NCBI GenBank assembly: GCA_025056215.1
Contig: JANWWC010000003.1
Location: forward strand, 358,057-422,056
Source of the DNA: Cytophagales bacterium
GTDB lineage: Bacteria; Bacteroidota; Bacteroidia; Cytophagales; Flammeovirgaceae
Length of the DNA stretch: 64,000 bases
Direction of reading: 5' to 3'
How positions within the stretch are numbered: position 1 is the stretch's first letter; every line of letters starts with the position of its first letter. Position numbers and translations under genes: made by a program. Below the pieces are notes generated by a model that worked only from the letters and a program-made list of their open reading frames with translations, was not told the DNA's origin and searched no databases. Below, one piece after another: positions 34,781 to 44,544 of this stretch.

Positions 34781-36235
34781 TTATTCATTAGTTTCTTCTG
34801 AAGTTTCTTCGCTATCATAGTCTTCTTGTCCTAATCCTTGGCGAATGCGATTAATAGTTTCAAGTTTAACTATAGAAGCACTTTTGAAAGGCCCAACGGC
34901 CGATTGCCTGAAGCATTTAGTAGCCTCTGAATAGTTTTCAGCACTTTCATAGAGCAAGCCTAGCACAAAGTTTAACCTCGCTTTATCTTCTGTGGTGAGC
35001 TTAGGGTTTTTACTAGCTCGAACTAATAAGTCGGTTGCTTGAGCAGGTTGTTTGAGTTTGTACTCGCACATTGCTTTTAGGAAGGTAATTTTCATATCAA
35101 ACTCGCGTATTTTTAGGCACTGGTCTGCATTAAGTTCAGCCATTTGAAAATCACCAGCTTTGAAATAGTAAAATGCTAAATCTTCGTACTTTTGAGAAAG
35201 AATCTTAGGGTCTTTTTCTTTTTTGATTTGTTCTTCTATGGCTTTAATAGTGGCGCGCTGGTCAGCCTTGATGCTTGCTAATTTGAGTTTTAAATCGCTC
35301 GCGTCTTGGAAGTTAGGATTCATCTTATAGACGATTTCCAAGTTTTTTTCACTGTTTTCATAGTCCAGTACGTTAAAATAGGTAAGAGCGATTTCATAAT
35401 AAGTTTCTGGCTGGTAGCGTCTTATCTTCGCCTTATATTCATTTCGAGCCGCTTTGGCAAATTGTTGTTCTGCTTCTTTGTATCTTCCAAGCATATGGAG
35501 AGATACTCCATATTCAAAGAAATACTGTTCTGTACCATCTTCTGACTCGCTAATTTCTTCATCGATAATTTCTTGTAATATTTTAAGAGCCTTATCGTAC
35601 TGCCCAGAAAAGTTAAGAAACTGAGCTTCTTTGAATTTTACATCGAATGTTTCGCCTAGACCTTCAGGAAGTGTTTTAGCGTCATAAAGATGAGCTTTGG
35701 CTAATCCAAACTTATTAGCTGAAAACAAAATATCGAGAATTTCTAGCTTGTAGGTAAGCTTATTAGAAGGATCATCGTCGTATTTAAAAGCTAAGTCGAG
35801 TTCTGCAATAGCACCTTTGATATTTTTCAGTTCTTGATAGACGCGCGCTAAGAGTTCATGTGCTTCTACATATTCTTTTTTTAAAGAAGTCGCTTTTTGG
35901 AGAGGAGCGATAGCTTCTCTGAAGTTTCCTAAGTTGGTGTAGCATAATCCTTGCTTATAGTAGATAACAGGATCATTCGGGTCTATTTTGATAGCGTCTG
36001 CCAACATGAGGAGTGCTTCCTCAAAACGATTGCTCTCCATTAGATCATTAGCGCGCATTAATAAATCATGTTTATTTCCTTTTGGAGGAGTAGAAGGCTT
36101 TGCGGCACCAGCGCCAGCGGGAGCGTTTGGAGGCGGTGTAGCAGGTTTAGCAGCAGGAGGATTTTTTTGCTGTGCAACGACATTAGATGTTAGTATGAAA
36201 AACGAGATTACGACAATTCGCTCAAATAGTTTCAT
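34781..36235 (-). CDS. Exported TPR protein
   Basis: 484 residues. Signal peptide MKLFERIVVISFFILTSNVVAQ, then a Pro/Ala-rich linker (KPATPPPNAPAGAGAAKPS, about 28-52). From about 58 onward TPR repeats run to ~460 (MESNRFEEALLMLADAIKIDP, NLGNFREAIAPLQKAT). The C-terminal end is acidic (EDYDSEETSEETNE). Probably periplasmic, anchoring or scaffolding. First gene of the unit TPR-DUF3467-MlaD. CAAATTTA at 36271-36278 (TAAATTTG on this strand) is a possible -7 element. Confidence 0.88.
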   Translation of the reverse strand: MKLFERIVVISFFILTSNVVAQQKNPPAAKPATPPPNAPAGAGAAKPSTPPKGNKHDLLMRANDLMESNRFEEALLMLADAIKIDPNDPVIYYKQGLCYTNLGNFREAIAPLQKATSLKKEYVEAHELLARVYQELKNIKGAIAELDLAFKYDDDPSNKLTYKLEILDILFSANKFGLAKAHLYDAKTLPEGLGETFDVKFKEAQFLNFSGQYDKALKILQEIIDEEISESEDGTEQYFFEYGVSLHMLGRYKEAEQQFAKAARNEYKAKIRRYQPETYYEIALTYFNVLDYENSEKNLEIVYKMNPNFQDASDLKLKLASIKADQRATIKAIEEQIKKEKDPKILSQKYEDLAFYYFKAGDFQMAELNADQCLKIREFDMKITFLKAMCEYKLKQPAQATDLLVRASKNPKLTTEDKARLNFVLGLLYESAENYSEATKCFRQSAVGPFKSASIVKLETINRIRQGLGQEDYDSEETSEETNE

Positions 36236-36340
36236 TTTATCAACTGAATTAAAATTTAAAGTTTTACCACAAATTTATCTATTTAACGAAAATTATATGT
36301 TCATTCTGATATTTATATAAAACAAATTTAGAAAATTTTA

Positions 36341-38311
36341 TTACAGCCTAAAAGCTAATACCGTGATATCGTCGCGTTGTTCTGCATCTTGTTGGTGATT
36401 AGCAAGAGCTTGTATGAAAATTTCTTGTTGTTCTTCGGCAGGTAGATGATAGTTTTGAGCAATCAGTTCCTTAAATCGATTAATATTAAAGCTTTTTCTT
36501 TTAGGATTAGCCTGGTCTATAAAGCCATCTGTTGTAAGATAAATCATATCGCCCTTCTGAAGAAAGAATTCTTGGTTGGTATAGTTTCTCACGTCACTGG
36601 TATTTTTTCCTCCAATCATGAATTTGTCGCTTATTCTTATATGTATTTCAGAGTTAGATGTGTAAAAAAGTTTGTGTTTTGCGCCTGCATAAGATATTCT
36701 TATATGATGATTATTATAATCCTCAATTAAACATAGACCGATATCCATTCCATCGTTATTAGCTCCCTCTTCTTGATTAAGTTTTTTTCTTACTTCGGCA
36801 TGTAAATAATTGAGAATTTTAGAAGGATTCAGAATTTGCTGGTTATAAACGGCATCGCTAATAATACTGTGTCCAATCAGAGACATGAATGCTCCTGGAA
36901 CACCGTGTCCTGTACAATCAATAACACCTATTAGCTTTTTGTTTCCATGTTGAGAAATCCAAAAGAAATCTCCTGAAACAATATCTTTAGGCTTATATAT
37001 AAGAAAGCTTTCTGGTAATAAAGAAAGCCTTTGAGATTTTGTAGGAAGAATTGCTTTTTGAATTTGTTGCGCATAGCGAATACTTTGTATGATTTTAATA
37101 TTCTGATCTTCTAACTGTTTTTTTTGACGAGAAATTTCTTCTTGTGATTCTTGAAGGGCTTTGTATTGTTTTTGGAGCTCATTTTGAGATAGTTCTAATT
37201 GAAGAGCTGTACGCTTTGTTCTTTCTAATAGCTCTTCTCTTAAAAGAGTTCCTTGAATAGATAGTAAAGTAGTTCCTACAATCTGACAAGCTCTTTCTAA
37301 ATATTGAAGTTGATAGTTTTGTAAAGAAGAAATATGCGCTAATTCTACGACACCTATTATATTGTCATTAGCTGTAATTGGCAAAACTGTCAAATGAACA
37401 GATTCGCTTTCTCCTGTGTAAGACTGCATTTTTACGTATCCAGCAGGCACTTGACTGAGCAAAATAGGATTCTTTGTTTTAGCTACTTGCCCTACAAATC
37501 CTTCTCCGAGAAGTAGACATTGGCGCTCTTCAATAATTTTAGGAGACAAAGCATAATTTGCTTGCATTTGAAGTTTTTCATTTTCAACAGTATAGAAAGC
37601 TCCTGCAAAACCTTTTATGTAATTAATCATCTCTTTAAGAACAGCATGGCAAATGGAATAATCTTTATTAGAATGTCTAACGATTTCACTGATTTGATTG
37701 ATTCCTGTGATAATGTAGTTTTCTTCCCGCTCTAGCTTTCGAGCTTCTGCTAATTTGAATTGAATTTCTTTTAATGCAACAGTGATAGCATTTTGTTGTT
37801 GATGGCTAATTTGAAAATCTGTATTTCCTTTTCCAATTTCTATAGCGAACTGAGTGGTGTATTGCAAGTTAGCAGCAACTTGACGGAGATTCTCTGCTAG
37901 TTTTCCTAGTTCGTCACGTTGTTCAATTGAAAGAATAACCTTAGTATTTCCTTGTGAAATTTTTTGAGTAAAATCAATACACTGACGAATTTGTTTTTGT
38001 AAATAATAAGTGCCTAAGATATTTGCAAAACCACTAAGCCCGATTCCTACGAATGTGAAAAAAAAGAAAGAACCTTTAAAAATTTGCCAGTAATAATGAA
38101 AATCTATTTCTGTAGTGTCAGTTCCGTCGTCAAAAATGTTTCCTTGAATATCGCCTAATCTAGCAATTCTAATGAGTTCTTCTGTAATATCAAATCTTTT
38201 GAATACGTGAAAAGCTGTGTAATAAATTCCAAACGTGATTGCAATTACTATTATGATGTTAATAATAGTAGTACGCAGTATAATTCCCAAACCGAATAAT
38301 ATGTTACGCAT
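36341..38311 (-). CDS. HAMP-GAF-SpoIIE membrane phosphatase (PP2C type)
   Basis: 656 residues. TM1 about 10-35 and TM2 about 81-103 flank a short periplasmic loop; HAMP-like region 105-155; GAF 200-355; coiled coil 360-410; PP2C/SpoIIE phosphatase domain 435-656 with D448 (SGDFFW) and D465 in DCTGHGVPGAFMS, the metal-binding aspartates. Such enzymes dephosphorylate anti-sigma antagonists or similar partners. It starts 3 bases after the preceding GAF sensor gene, with which it shares the HAMP-GAF arrangement. No anti-sigma or STAS gene is nearby. Confidence 0.92.
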   Translation of the reverse strand: MRNILFGLGIILRTTIINIIIVIAITFGIYYTAFHVFKRFDITEELIRIARLGDIQGNIFDDGTDTTEIDFHYYWQIFKGSFFFFTFVGIGLSGFANILGTYYLQKQIRQCIDFTQKISQGNTKVILSIEQRDELGKLAENLRQVAANLQYTTQFAIEIGKGNTDFQISHQQQNAITVALKEIQFKLAEARKLEREENYIITGINQISEIVRHSNKDYSICHAVLKEMINYIKGFAGAFYTVENEKLQMQANYALSPKIIEERQCLLLGEGFVGQVAKTKNPILLSQVPAGYVKMQSYTGESESVHLTVLPITANDNIIGVVELAHISSLQNYQLQYLERACQIVGTTLLSIQGTLLREELLERTKRTALQLELSQNELQKQYKALQESQEEISRQKKQLEDQNIKIIQSIRYAQQIQKAILPTKSQRLSLLPESFLIYKPKDIVSGDFFWISQHGNKKLIGVIDCTGHGVPGAFMSLIGHSIISDAVYNQQILNPSKILNYLHAEVRKKLNQEEGANNDGMDIGLCLIEDYNNHHIRISYAGAKHKLFYTSNSEIHIRISDKFMIGGKNTSDVRNYTNQEFFLQKGDMIYLTTDGFIDQANPKRKSFNINRFKELIAQNYHLPAEEQQEIFIQALANHQQDAEQRDDITVLAFRL

Positions 38312-38314
38312 ACT

Positions 38315-39826
38315 CTAATTAAGTTTGTATTGTTCGAGTTGTTTCTCGGCTTGACGCAATTTTTCAGTAAGTTCTTGTATTTGGCTTTTGAGTTGGGTTT
38401 GTGCAATTTCATATTCTTTTCGAAGTTGTTCTCTTTTTATTTGTTCACGCATTTCTATTTTTTGAGTGATTTGTTCAGCTTCTTGTTTTTGTCTTTGAAG
38501 TTCTTCTTGAGTAGTTTGAAGTTCTTCCATGTTTTGTCGAAGTTCTTCTTCTCTGACGCGCAATTCTTCTGTTTGTTTCTGGGTTTGTTTGAGTAACTCT
38601 TGTGTATTTTCTTGGATTTTGATATTTAAAAGAGCGGTTGCAATAGCTTCTGCTGCTTTTTCAATAAATGAAATCACATGGTTCTCATAAATTTGAAGAG
38701 AAGCTAATTCTAAGACACCAACTACGTTTTGATGTGTTTTAACAGGTACAATCAAGATATCACGAGGAGGAGCTTCTCCTATTCCTGAAGTGATATAAAC
38801 ATAATCCTCAGGGATTTCTAAAAGTCGAGTAGTTTCTTTTTCTAAAAAGCATTGTCCTACTAATCCTTCTCCAATTAGAATTTTTTTATTAAAATACTTT
38901 TTGCGGTTGAAGGCAAAACTTGAAATAAGTTCTAAATAGGATTCTTTCCCTTGAGATTGATGCAGAAACAAATAGCCTTGTTGAGTGTGCGTGTAGTTAA
39001 CTAACCAATTCAAAGCACTTTCTGCTAAATCTTTTACAGTGGTTTGGGAGCGAATAATCTCAGAAATTTGTGCTAGACCTGCATTAGTGTAATTCAATAT
39101 TTCATCTCTTTGAGAGGCTTCTAAAAGTCCGTCGCGCATTTTAGCTAAAGCAGTTCCTAGTTTATCATTTGGGTCGGGGGAAAAATCGGCTTTTAGGTTG
39201 CCCTGGCTGATTTGCTCAGCAAATTTAGTATCTAATTCTACAAATTTTAGTTGTTTTTCGAGAGAATCTGTTTTAGTCAGTACTTCAATGTTAAGTTTTT
39301 TTATGTATTCGCCTAGCCAGCCGCAAAAAACTAAATGAATAGATAGTACAAGTAAATTTAACAATAAAATTTGGATAGTGATTTCAGTATTGAATAAATA
39401 TTCCTTTCCATTGATAGCTCCAGTTTGGTGCATAATAAAGAGTACAACATGATGTAGGAAAATCATGATGCTTAAGGGCAGTTGCGGAAACCAACTTTGG
39501 TACAGAACTAAAATAGTGGCAGCCAAAAAGTAGAAAAAATGCATTTCATACATGCCCCGCATTTGATAAAGATACAAGGATGCAAAACCCCAATGCACAA
39601 AAGTGATAATTCCTTGAGAGAGGATAGTTCCTTTGTAGAAATAAACAGCTAAATAGTATGAAACGATAAGAATTACACTCACCATCAAAGACTCTGACCA
39701 TGTATCATGCACCGCCGCAAAGACTATTGCGAAGAGAAAATGACCCCACACAGAAATAGAAAGACGCTTGTCTAACTTAGCATAATAGGCTTTATAATAG
39801 GATTCTATCAAGTTTTCCTCCTGCAT
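38315..39826 (-). CDS. Membrane GAF sensor without a catalytic output domain
   Basis: 503 residues. Residues ~22-195 form about six membrane segments. MHFFYF...HH (H96, H125, H126) recalls the His-rich membrane sensor module found in some chemotaxis receptors. A HAMP-like stretch (ISQGNLKADFSPDPNDKLG) and a GAF domain (~245-400; EGLVGQCFLEKETTRLLEI) follow, then a long coiled coil rich in Glu/Gln (400-503). No kinase, phosphatase or cyclase domain remains. The GAF region is related to that of the phosphatase gene just downstream, so this may be a duplicated sensor that acts through its partner. Starts 11 bases after lpxA. Confidence 0.82.
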   Translation of the reverse strand: MQEENLIESYYKAYYAKLDKRLSISVWGHFLFAIVFAAVHDTWSESLMVSVILIVSYYLAVYFYKGTILSQGIITFVHWGFASLYLYQMRGMYEMHFFYFLAATILVLYQSWFPQLPLSIMIFLHHVVLFIMHQTGAINGKEYLFNTEITIQILLLNLLVLSIHLVFCGWLGEYIKKLNIEVLTKTDSLEKQLKFVELDTKFAEQISQGNLKADFSPDPNDKLGTALAKMRDGLLEASQRDEILNYTNAGLAQISEIIRSQTTVKDLAESALNWLVNYTHTQQGYLFLHQSQGKESYLELISSFAFNRKKYFNKKILIGEGLVGQCFLEKETTRLLEIPEDYVYITSGIGEAPPRDILIVPVKTHQNVVGVLELASLQIYENHVISFIEKAAEAIATALLNIKIQENTQELLKQTQKQTEELRVREEELRQNMEELQTTQEELQRQKQEAEQITQKIEMREQIKREQLRKEYEIAQTQLKSQIQELTEKLRQAEKQLEQYKLN

Positions 39827-39837
39827 ATGAATCGGTT

Positions 39838-40644
39838 TTAGTCGTCCTCAGTATTTACTTCGGCACTTACAGCAGCTCCTATGATTCCTCGTTTCGACGA
39901 GCGAATGAAATTTAAAATATAATTTCTTTCGGGAGTATCAGGAAGCTCTGCTTCGATAGCCTCAAGCGCCATTTTACGATTTAATCCTTTATAATACAAA
40001 TAACGATAAACTTCTTTAATTTGAAAAATAATTTCATTAGAAAATCCCCTTCTTCGAAGACCTACCGTGTTGATTCCGTAGTATGCTATTGGTTCTTCTG
40101 CAGCTTTTACATAGGGAGGTACGTCTTGGCGACAACGCGTTCCTCCTGCTACAAAGGCGTAATCTCCAATGTGCGTAAACTGGTGAATAGCTGATGTTCC
40201 ACCAATTGTAACATAGTCGCCCGTGTGGACATGGCCAGCGAGTTGTACACAGTTGGAGAAAATGTTGTGGTTGCCGATGTTACAATCGTGAGCAATATGG
40301 CAGTATGCCATAATTAAGCAGTTTTCTCCGATTTTTGTAAACATTTGTTCTGAAGTTCCTTTACTGATTGTAACGTATTCGCGGATAACAGTATTATCGC
40401 CGATATAAGTAAGGGTAGGTTCGCCTTTATACTTTAAATCTTGCGGTGTTCCTGAAATGACAGAGCCTGGAAAAATTTTACAATTTTTGCCAATGCGAGC
40501 ACCATCCATAATTACCGTGTTTGGACCTATCCAACTGCCCTCTCCGATTTCAACGTCTTCGTAGATAGTAGCAAATGGCTCTATAACGACATTCGAAGCA
40601 ATTTTTGCGTTAGGATGAACATTCGATAAATGATATTGGCTCAT
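39838..40644 (-). CDS. lpxA: UDP-N-acetylglucosamine acyltransferase
   Basis: 268 residues, left-handed beta-helix of hexapeptide repeats. First step of lipid A synthesis. Catalytic H119 in MAYCHIAHDCNIG; SGTPQDLKYKGEPT and GDYVTIGGTSAIHQFTHIGDYA are family motifs; the C-terminal helical part (RRRGFSNEIIFQIKEVYRYLY) is complete. It stands first in a unit with the two GAF signalling proteins, transcribed from the promoter at 40703-40732. lpxC, lpxD and lpxB are not in the window. Confidence 0.96.
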   Translation of the reverse strand: MSQYHLSNVHPNAKIASNVVIEPFATIYEDVEIGEGSWIGPNTVIMDGARIGKNCKIFPGSVISGTPQDLKYKGEPTLTYIGDNTVIREYVTISKGTSEQMFTKIGENCLIMAYCHIAHDCNIGNHNIFSNCVQLAGHVHTGDYVTIGGTSAIHQFTHIGDYAFVAGGTRCRQDVPPYVKAAEEPIAYYGINTVGLRRRGFSNEIIFQIKEVYRYLYYKGLNRKMALEAIEAELPDTPERNYILNFIRSSKRGIIGAAVSAEVNTEDD

Positions 40645-40702
40645 TGATTATAAGGTTTACAAGATAAGCGATAAACTCTCATTAAAATAACTGAACATTG
40701 TG

Positions 40703-40732
40703 CAAATCTACGATAAAACTCTTGTCTTGCAA
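40703..40732 (-). promoter_or_regulatory. Promoter of the lpxA-sensor-phosphatase unit
   Basis: On the minus strand TTG (complement 40730-40732), 19-base spacer, TAGATTTG (complement 40703-40710). It lies between the comM stop and lpxA, so lpxA and the two signalling genes can be expressed apart from comM and uvrD. Confidence 0.65.
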
Positions 40733-40750
40733 GGTGGACTATTAGGAACA

Positions 40751-42292
40751 TCAGCAAGCCCAACCTTCTCGGTCTAAGCTTCTGTATTGAATGGCTTCTG
40801 CAAGGTGTTCAATTTTAATTTCTGAGCTCTGAGCAAGGTCTGCAATTGTGCGCGCTACTTTTAGAATGCGATCGTAGGCTCTTGCAGAAAGTCCTAAGCG
40901 CTCCATAGCAGTTTTAAGCAATGTTTTCCCCGCTTGATTGATTTGACAAATTTCTTTTACCATTTGAGATGGCATCATGGCATTACAATAGATACCCTTA
41001 AGATTTTTAAATCGTTCTGTTTGGATATGACGCGCTTGAATTACTCTTTGGCGGATAGTAGCACTGCTTTCTGTTCGGCGATTAGCAGTCATTTCGTCGA
41101 ACGAAACAGGAGTTACCTCTACGTGCAAATCGATCCTATCTAACAAAGGACCACTAATTTTTCCTAAGTAGCGCCCTACTGCCCCTGGCGGGCACACACA
41201 TTCTTTTTCTGGGTGATTGTAATAACCGCAAGGACAAGGATTCATGCTTGCTACCAGCATAAAATTAGCGGGAAAATCTACTGATATTTTTGCACGAGAA
41301 ATGGTTACCTTCCGTTCTTCTAAAGGTTGTCTCATCACTTCCAAAACGGAACGTTTAAATTCAGGAAGTTCATCGAGAAATAATACGCCATTATGCGCTA
41401 ATGAAATTTCGCCTGGCTGTGGATTTCCACCGCCTCCCACCATAGCCACGTCGCTAATAGTATGATGAGGAGCTCTAAAAGGGCGAGTAGCAATAAGAGA
41501 AGCATCTTTCCCGAGCTTTCCAGCAACAGAGTGAATTTTAGTAGTTTCTAAAGCTTCAGCTAATGAAAGAGGTGGGAGAATGGTAGGCAAGCGCTTGGCT
41601 AACATGGTTTTTCCGGCTCCAGGAGGCCCTATCATAATAAGATTATGTCCGCCAGCTGCTGCAATTTCGAAGGCGCGTTTGATGTTTTCTTGTCCTTGCA
41701 CGTCAGAAAAGTCCACTTCAAAATTAAATTGAGAATCAAAAAAAATTTCGCGTGTATCTTTTTTGAGTGGCGCAATTTTCTTTTTGCCCTCCAAAAATTC
41801 AATGGCTTCTTTCAAAGTTTCGACGCCGATAATATCTAATTGATTTACGATAGCAGCTTCTGAGGCATTCAAGCTGGGCAAAATGAAACCTTTGAATCCT
41901 TTTTTGCGCGCTTCAATGGCAATAGGCAACGCTCCTTTGATAGGACGCAAAAACCCATCGAGAGAAAGCTCTCCTAGGATAACATATTTTTCTAAATCGG
42001 GAACAACAATTTGTTCGGAAGCTGCTAAAATGCCCAGGGCTATGGGCAAATCGTACAAAGACCCTTCTTTGCGCATGTCCGCAGGTGCTAAATTCACCAA
42101 CACTTTTTGGCGCGGAAATACATAGCCAAAGTGTTTGATGGCTGATTCTACTCTTTGTTGGCTTTCTTTAATAGCATTATCAGGAAGCCCTACTAAATAA
42201 AAACTTGTGCCATTGAGAACGTTTACTTCTATTGTAATAGTGTGAGCGTCAACGCCATGAATTGAACTGCCATATGTTTTTGCGATAGGCAT
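40751..42292 (-). CDS. comM: YifB/ComM family Mg-chelatase-like AAA+ ATPase
   Basis: 513 residues. N-terminal Lon-like fold ([33 protein letters not shown]), a central AAA+ module with Walker [10 protein letters not shown] (K228) and a zinc-like [17 protein letters not shown] loop, and the C-terminal Mg-chelatase helical part. In species with natural transformation ComM helps branch migration during recombination of taken-up DNA, which fits the comEC gene in the window. It begins 11 bases after uvrD. Confidence 0.93.
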   Translation of the reverse strand: MPIAKTYGSSIHGVDAHTITIEVNVLNGTSFYLVGLPDNAIKESQQRVESAIKHFGYVFPRQKVLVNLAPADMRKEGSLYDLPIALGILAASEQIVVPDLEKYVILGELSLDGFLRPIKGALPIAIEARKKGFKGFILPSLNASEAAIVNQLDIIGVETLKEAIEFLEGKKKIAPLKKDTREIFFDSQFNFEVDFSDVQGQENIKRAFEIAAAGGHNLIMIGPPGAGKTMLAKRLPTILPPLSLAEALETTKIHSVAGKLGKDASLIATRPFRAPHHTISDVAMVGGGGNPQPGEISLAHNGVLFLDELPEFKRSVLEVMRQPLEERKVTISRAKISVDFPANFMLVASMNPCPCGYYNHPEKECVCPPGAVGRYLGKISGPLLDRIDLHVEVTPVSFDEMTANRRTESSATIRQRVIQARHIQTERFKNLKGIYCNAMMPSQMVKEICQINQAGKTLLKTAMERLGLSARAYDRILKVARTIADLAQSSEIKIEHLAEAIQYRSLDREGWAC

Positions 42293-42303
42293 AACTCAAC
42301 TTA

Positions 42304-44538
42304 TTAGTTAAGTAGATGAATCATTAGTTTGGCATATGACAATATAAGTGTTTTTTCTCCAAAATGCTCGAATAGTACTTTAGCACGCTGATTGTTATGG
42401 TCTATTTCAGAAATAATTCCAAAGCCGAATTTCTGATGTTCTACGCGCATTCCTACTCGAAGCTCAGAAGCGGAAGCTGGTTTAAAAGAAGGTGATGGAA
42501 TATGAACATACGAAGGAGTGGTAGAGTGTTGAGAAAAAAAGGATTGGGTAGAAAATTTGGACGGCGATGAGTTTTCAAAATCTGAAAAGGAAGAGACAGT
42601 TTGGACTTTTTCAATGTAGCGGTTATCAATTTCAAAAAGAAACCGACTAGGCTCGCACGCTACTAATTTTCCGTTTCGATATCGTTGAAGCGCGTATGAA
42701 AGGGTCAGTTTTTGTTCTGCGCGCGTAATTGCAACATAGAATAGGCGACGTTCTTCTTCTAAGTCTTCTCTATTTTCTATCATGGTTTGGCTTGGAAACA
42801 AATTTTCTTCTAAGCCTACCACATACACGTTTTTAAACTCAAGTCCTTTGCTTGCGTGAATAGTCATAAGAGTTACTGCATCTTGGTCCAATTCGGTATC
42901 GGCAGTAGAAACTAAAGCAATTTGTTGTAAAAAGGAAGTCAAAGATTTATCGGTATTTTCGGGAGAATCTGTAAATGCTTTGATAGAGTTGAGAAGTTCT
43001 TGTACGTTTTCATATCGGACTTTCCCTTCAGGAGTTTTATCTTCATAAAGTTCACGAAGTACTCCACTCATTTTGGCAATATACAATGCTGCTTCATAAG
43101 CATCTTTTTGTTGAATTTGTATCTGAAATGATTTAATAAGAGTTACAAATTCGTTGATAGCTTGTGAAATTCGGCTTTTACCAAAAAAACTTTCGTACTG
43201 TTGGAGAACATTCCAGAATGGGATATTTTTTTCGTGTGAGGTTACTAACAGTTTTTCAATGGTATTTTCTCCTATGCCTCTTTTGGGATAATTTACGATT
43301 CGCTTAAACGCTTCTTCATCTAGAGGGTTAACACTAAAGCGCAAATAAGCTATCATGTCTTTAATTTCTTTTCGCTGATAAAAGGACATTCCCCCTATGA
43401 TTTTGTATTTGATATTCAGGCGTCGGAGAGCTTCCTCTAAAGCGCGCGATTGTGCGTTAGTGCGGTAGAGAATTGCGAAATGGTTATTGGACAATCCACG
43501 TTTATTTTTTTCTTCAAAAATAGAAAGTGCTATTAATCTTGCTTCTTCTGCTTCGTTGTTGGCTTTGAGAAGTCGTATTTTTTCTCCTTTTTCGTTAGCA
43601 GTCCATACTTTTTTTTCGAGTTGGAATTTATTATGTTTGATAACAGAATTAGCAGCACAAACGATATTTTGGGTAGAGCGATAATTTTGTTCAAGTTTGA
43701 TGATTTTTACATTGGGGTAATCTCTCTGAAAGTTGAGAATATTTTCGATGTTAGCCCCTCGAAACGAGTAAATGCTTTGTGCATCATCTCCTACTACGCA
43801 GATGTTACAGTGTTTATCAGCGAGCATTCTGGTAATGCTGTATTGCGAAATATTGGTATCTTGAAATTCATCAATGAGAATGTATTGAAATTTTTGCTGA
43901 TATTTTTGCCTTATCTCTTCAAAATTAGAAATTAATAGATTAGTATTGAAAAGCAAATCGTCAAAATCCATTGCATTTGCTTTAAAACAACGCGATGCGT
44001 ATTCTTTATAGATTTCTCCAATTCGATGTCTTCCGTGCTTTTCATCTTCGAATGCCCACTCTGAAGATTGTAAATATTTTTTCCATGAAACTAAGGCGTT
44101 TTTAGCTTTTGAAATGCGGTGATAAACGTAAGAAGGTTTATAAAGTTTATCGTCTAGATTCCATTCTTTGAGGATGTCTTTAAGAACAGATTGAGCATCT
44201 TCTGTGTCATAAATGGTAAAGTTGCTAGTATATCCTAATTTTTCTCCTTCAATTCTTAAGATCTTTGCAAAAACAGAATGAAAAGTTCCCATCCAGATGT
44301 TTTTAGCTTCGTGGCCAACTATTTTCTGAATGCGATCACGCATTTCTTTTGATGCTTTGTTAGTAAAAGTAAGTGCTAAAATATGAAAAGGTTCTATTCC
44401 GTTTCCGATTAAATAAGCAATTCTGTAAGTAAGAACACGTGTTTTTCCGGAACCTGCTCCTGCAATCACCATAAGAGGTCCATCGATATGTTCTACAGCG
44501 CTTCGTTGAGAGGGGTTGAGTGTATCTAAATAATTCAT
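42304..44538 (-). CDS. UvrD/PcrA-type ATP-dependent DNA helicase
   Basis: 744 residues, superfamily 1 3'-5' helicase. Walker A AGAGSGKTR (K32), motif II LIDEFQDTN, motif III VGDDAQSIYSFRGA, motif VI VAITRAEQKLTLSYA. The C-terminus VGMRVEHQKFGFGII is the PcrA/UvrD C-terminal tudor-like domain, which binds RNA polymerase in related proteins. Acts in mismatch and nucleotide excision repair and in clearing replication blocks. Follows the coiled-coil gene by 6 bases and precedes comM by 11. Confidence 0.95.
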   Translation of the reverse strand: MNYLDTLNPSQRSAVEHIDGPLMVIAGAGSGKTRVLTYRIAYLIGNGIEPFHILALTFTNKASKEMRDRIQKIVGHEAKNIWMGTFHSVFAKILRIEGEKLGYTSNFTIYDTEDAQSVLKDILKEWNLDDKLYKPSYVYHRISKAKNALVSWKKYLQSSEWAFEDEKHGRHRIGEIYKEYASRCFKANAMDFDDLLFNTNLLISNFEEIRQKYQQKFQYILIDEFQDTNISQYSITRMLADKHCNICVVGDDAQSIYSFRGANIENILNFQRDYPNVKIIKLEQNYRSTQNIVCAANSVIKHNKFQLEKKVWTANEKGEKIRLLKANNEAEEARLIALSIFEEKNKRGLSNNHFAILYRTNAQSRALEEALRRLNIKYKIIGGMSFYQRKEIKDMIAYLRFSVNPLDEEAFKRIVNYPKRGIGENTIEKLLVTSHEKNIPFWNVLQQYESFFGKSRISQAINEFVTLIKSFQIQIQQKDAYEAALYIAKMSGVLRELYEDKTPEGKVRYENVQELLNSIKAFTDSPENTDKSLTSFLQQIALVSTADTELDQDAVTLMTIHASKGLEFKNVYVVGLEENLFPSQTMIENREDLEEERRLFYVAITRAEQKLTLSYALQRYRNGKLVACEPSRFLFEIDNRYIEKVQTVSSFSDFENSSPSKFSTQSFFSQHSTTPSYVHIPSPSFKPASASELRVGMRVEHQKFGFGIISEIDHNNQRAKVLFEHFGEKTLILSYAKLMIHLLN

Positions 44539-44544
44539 AAAACT

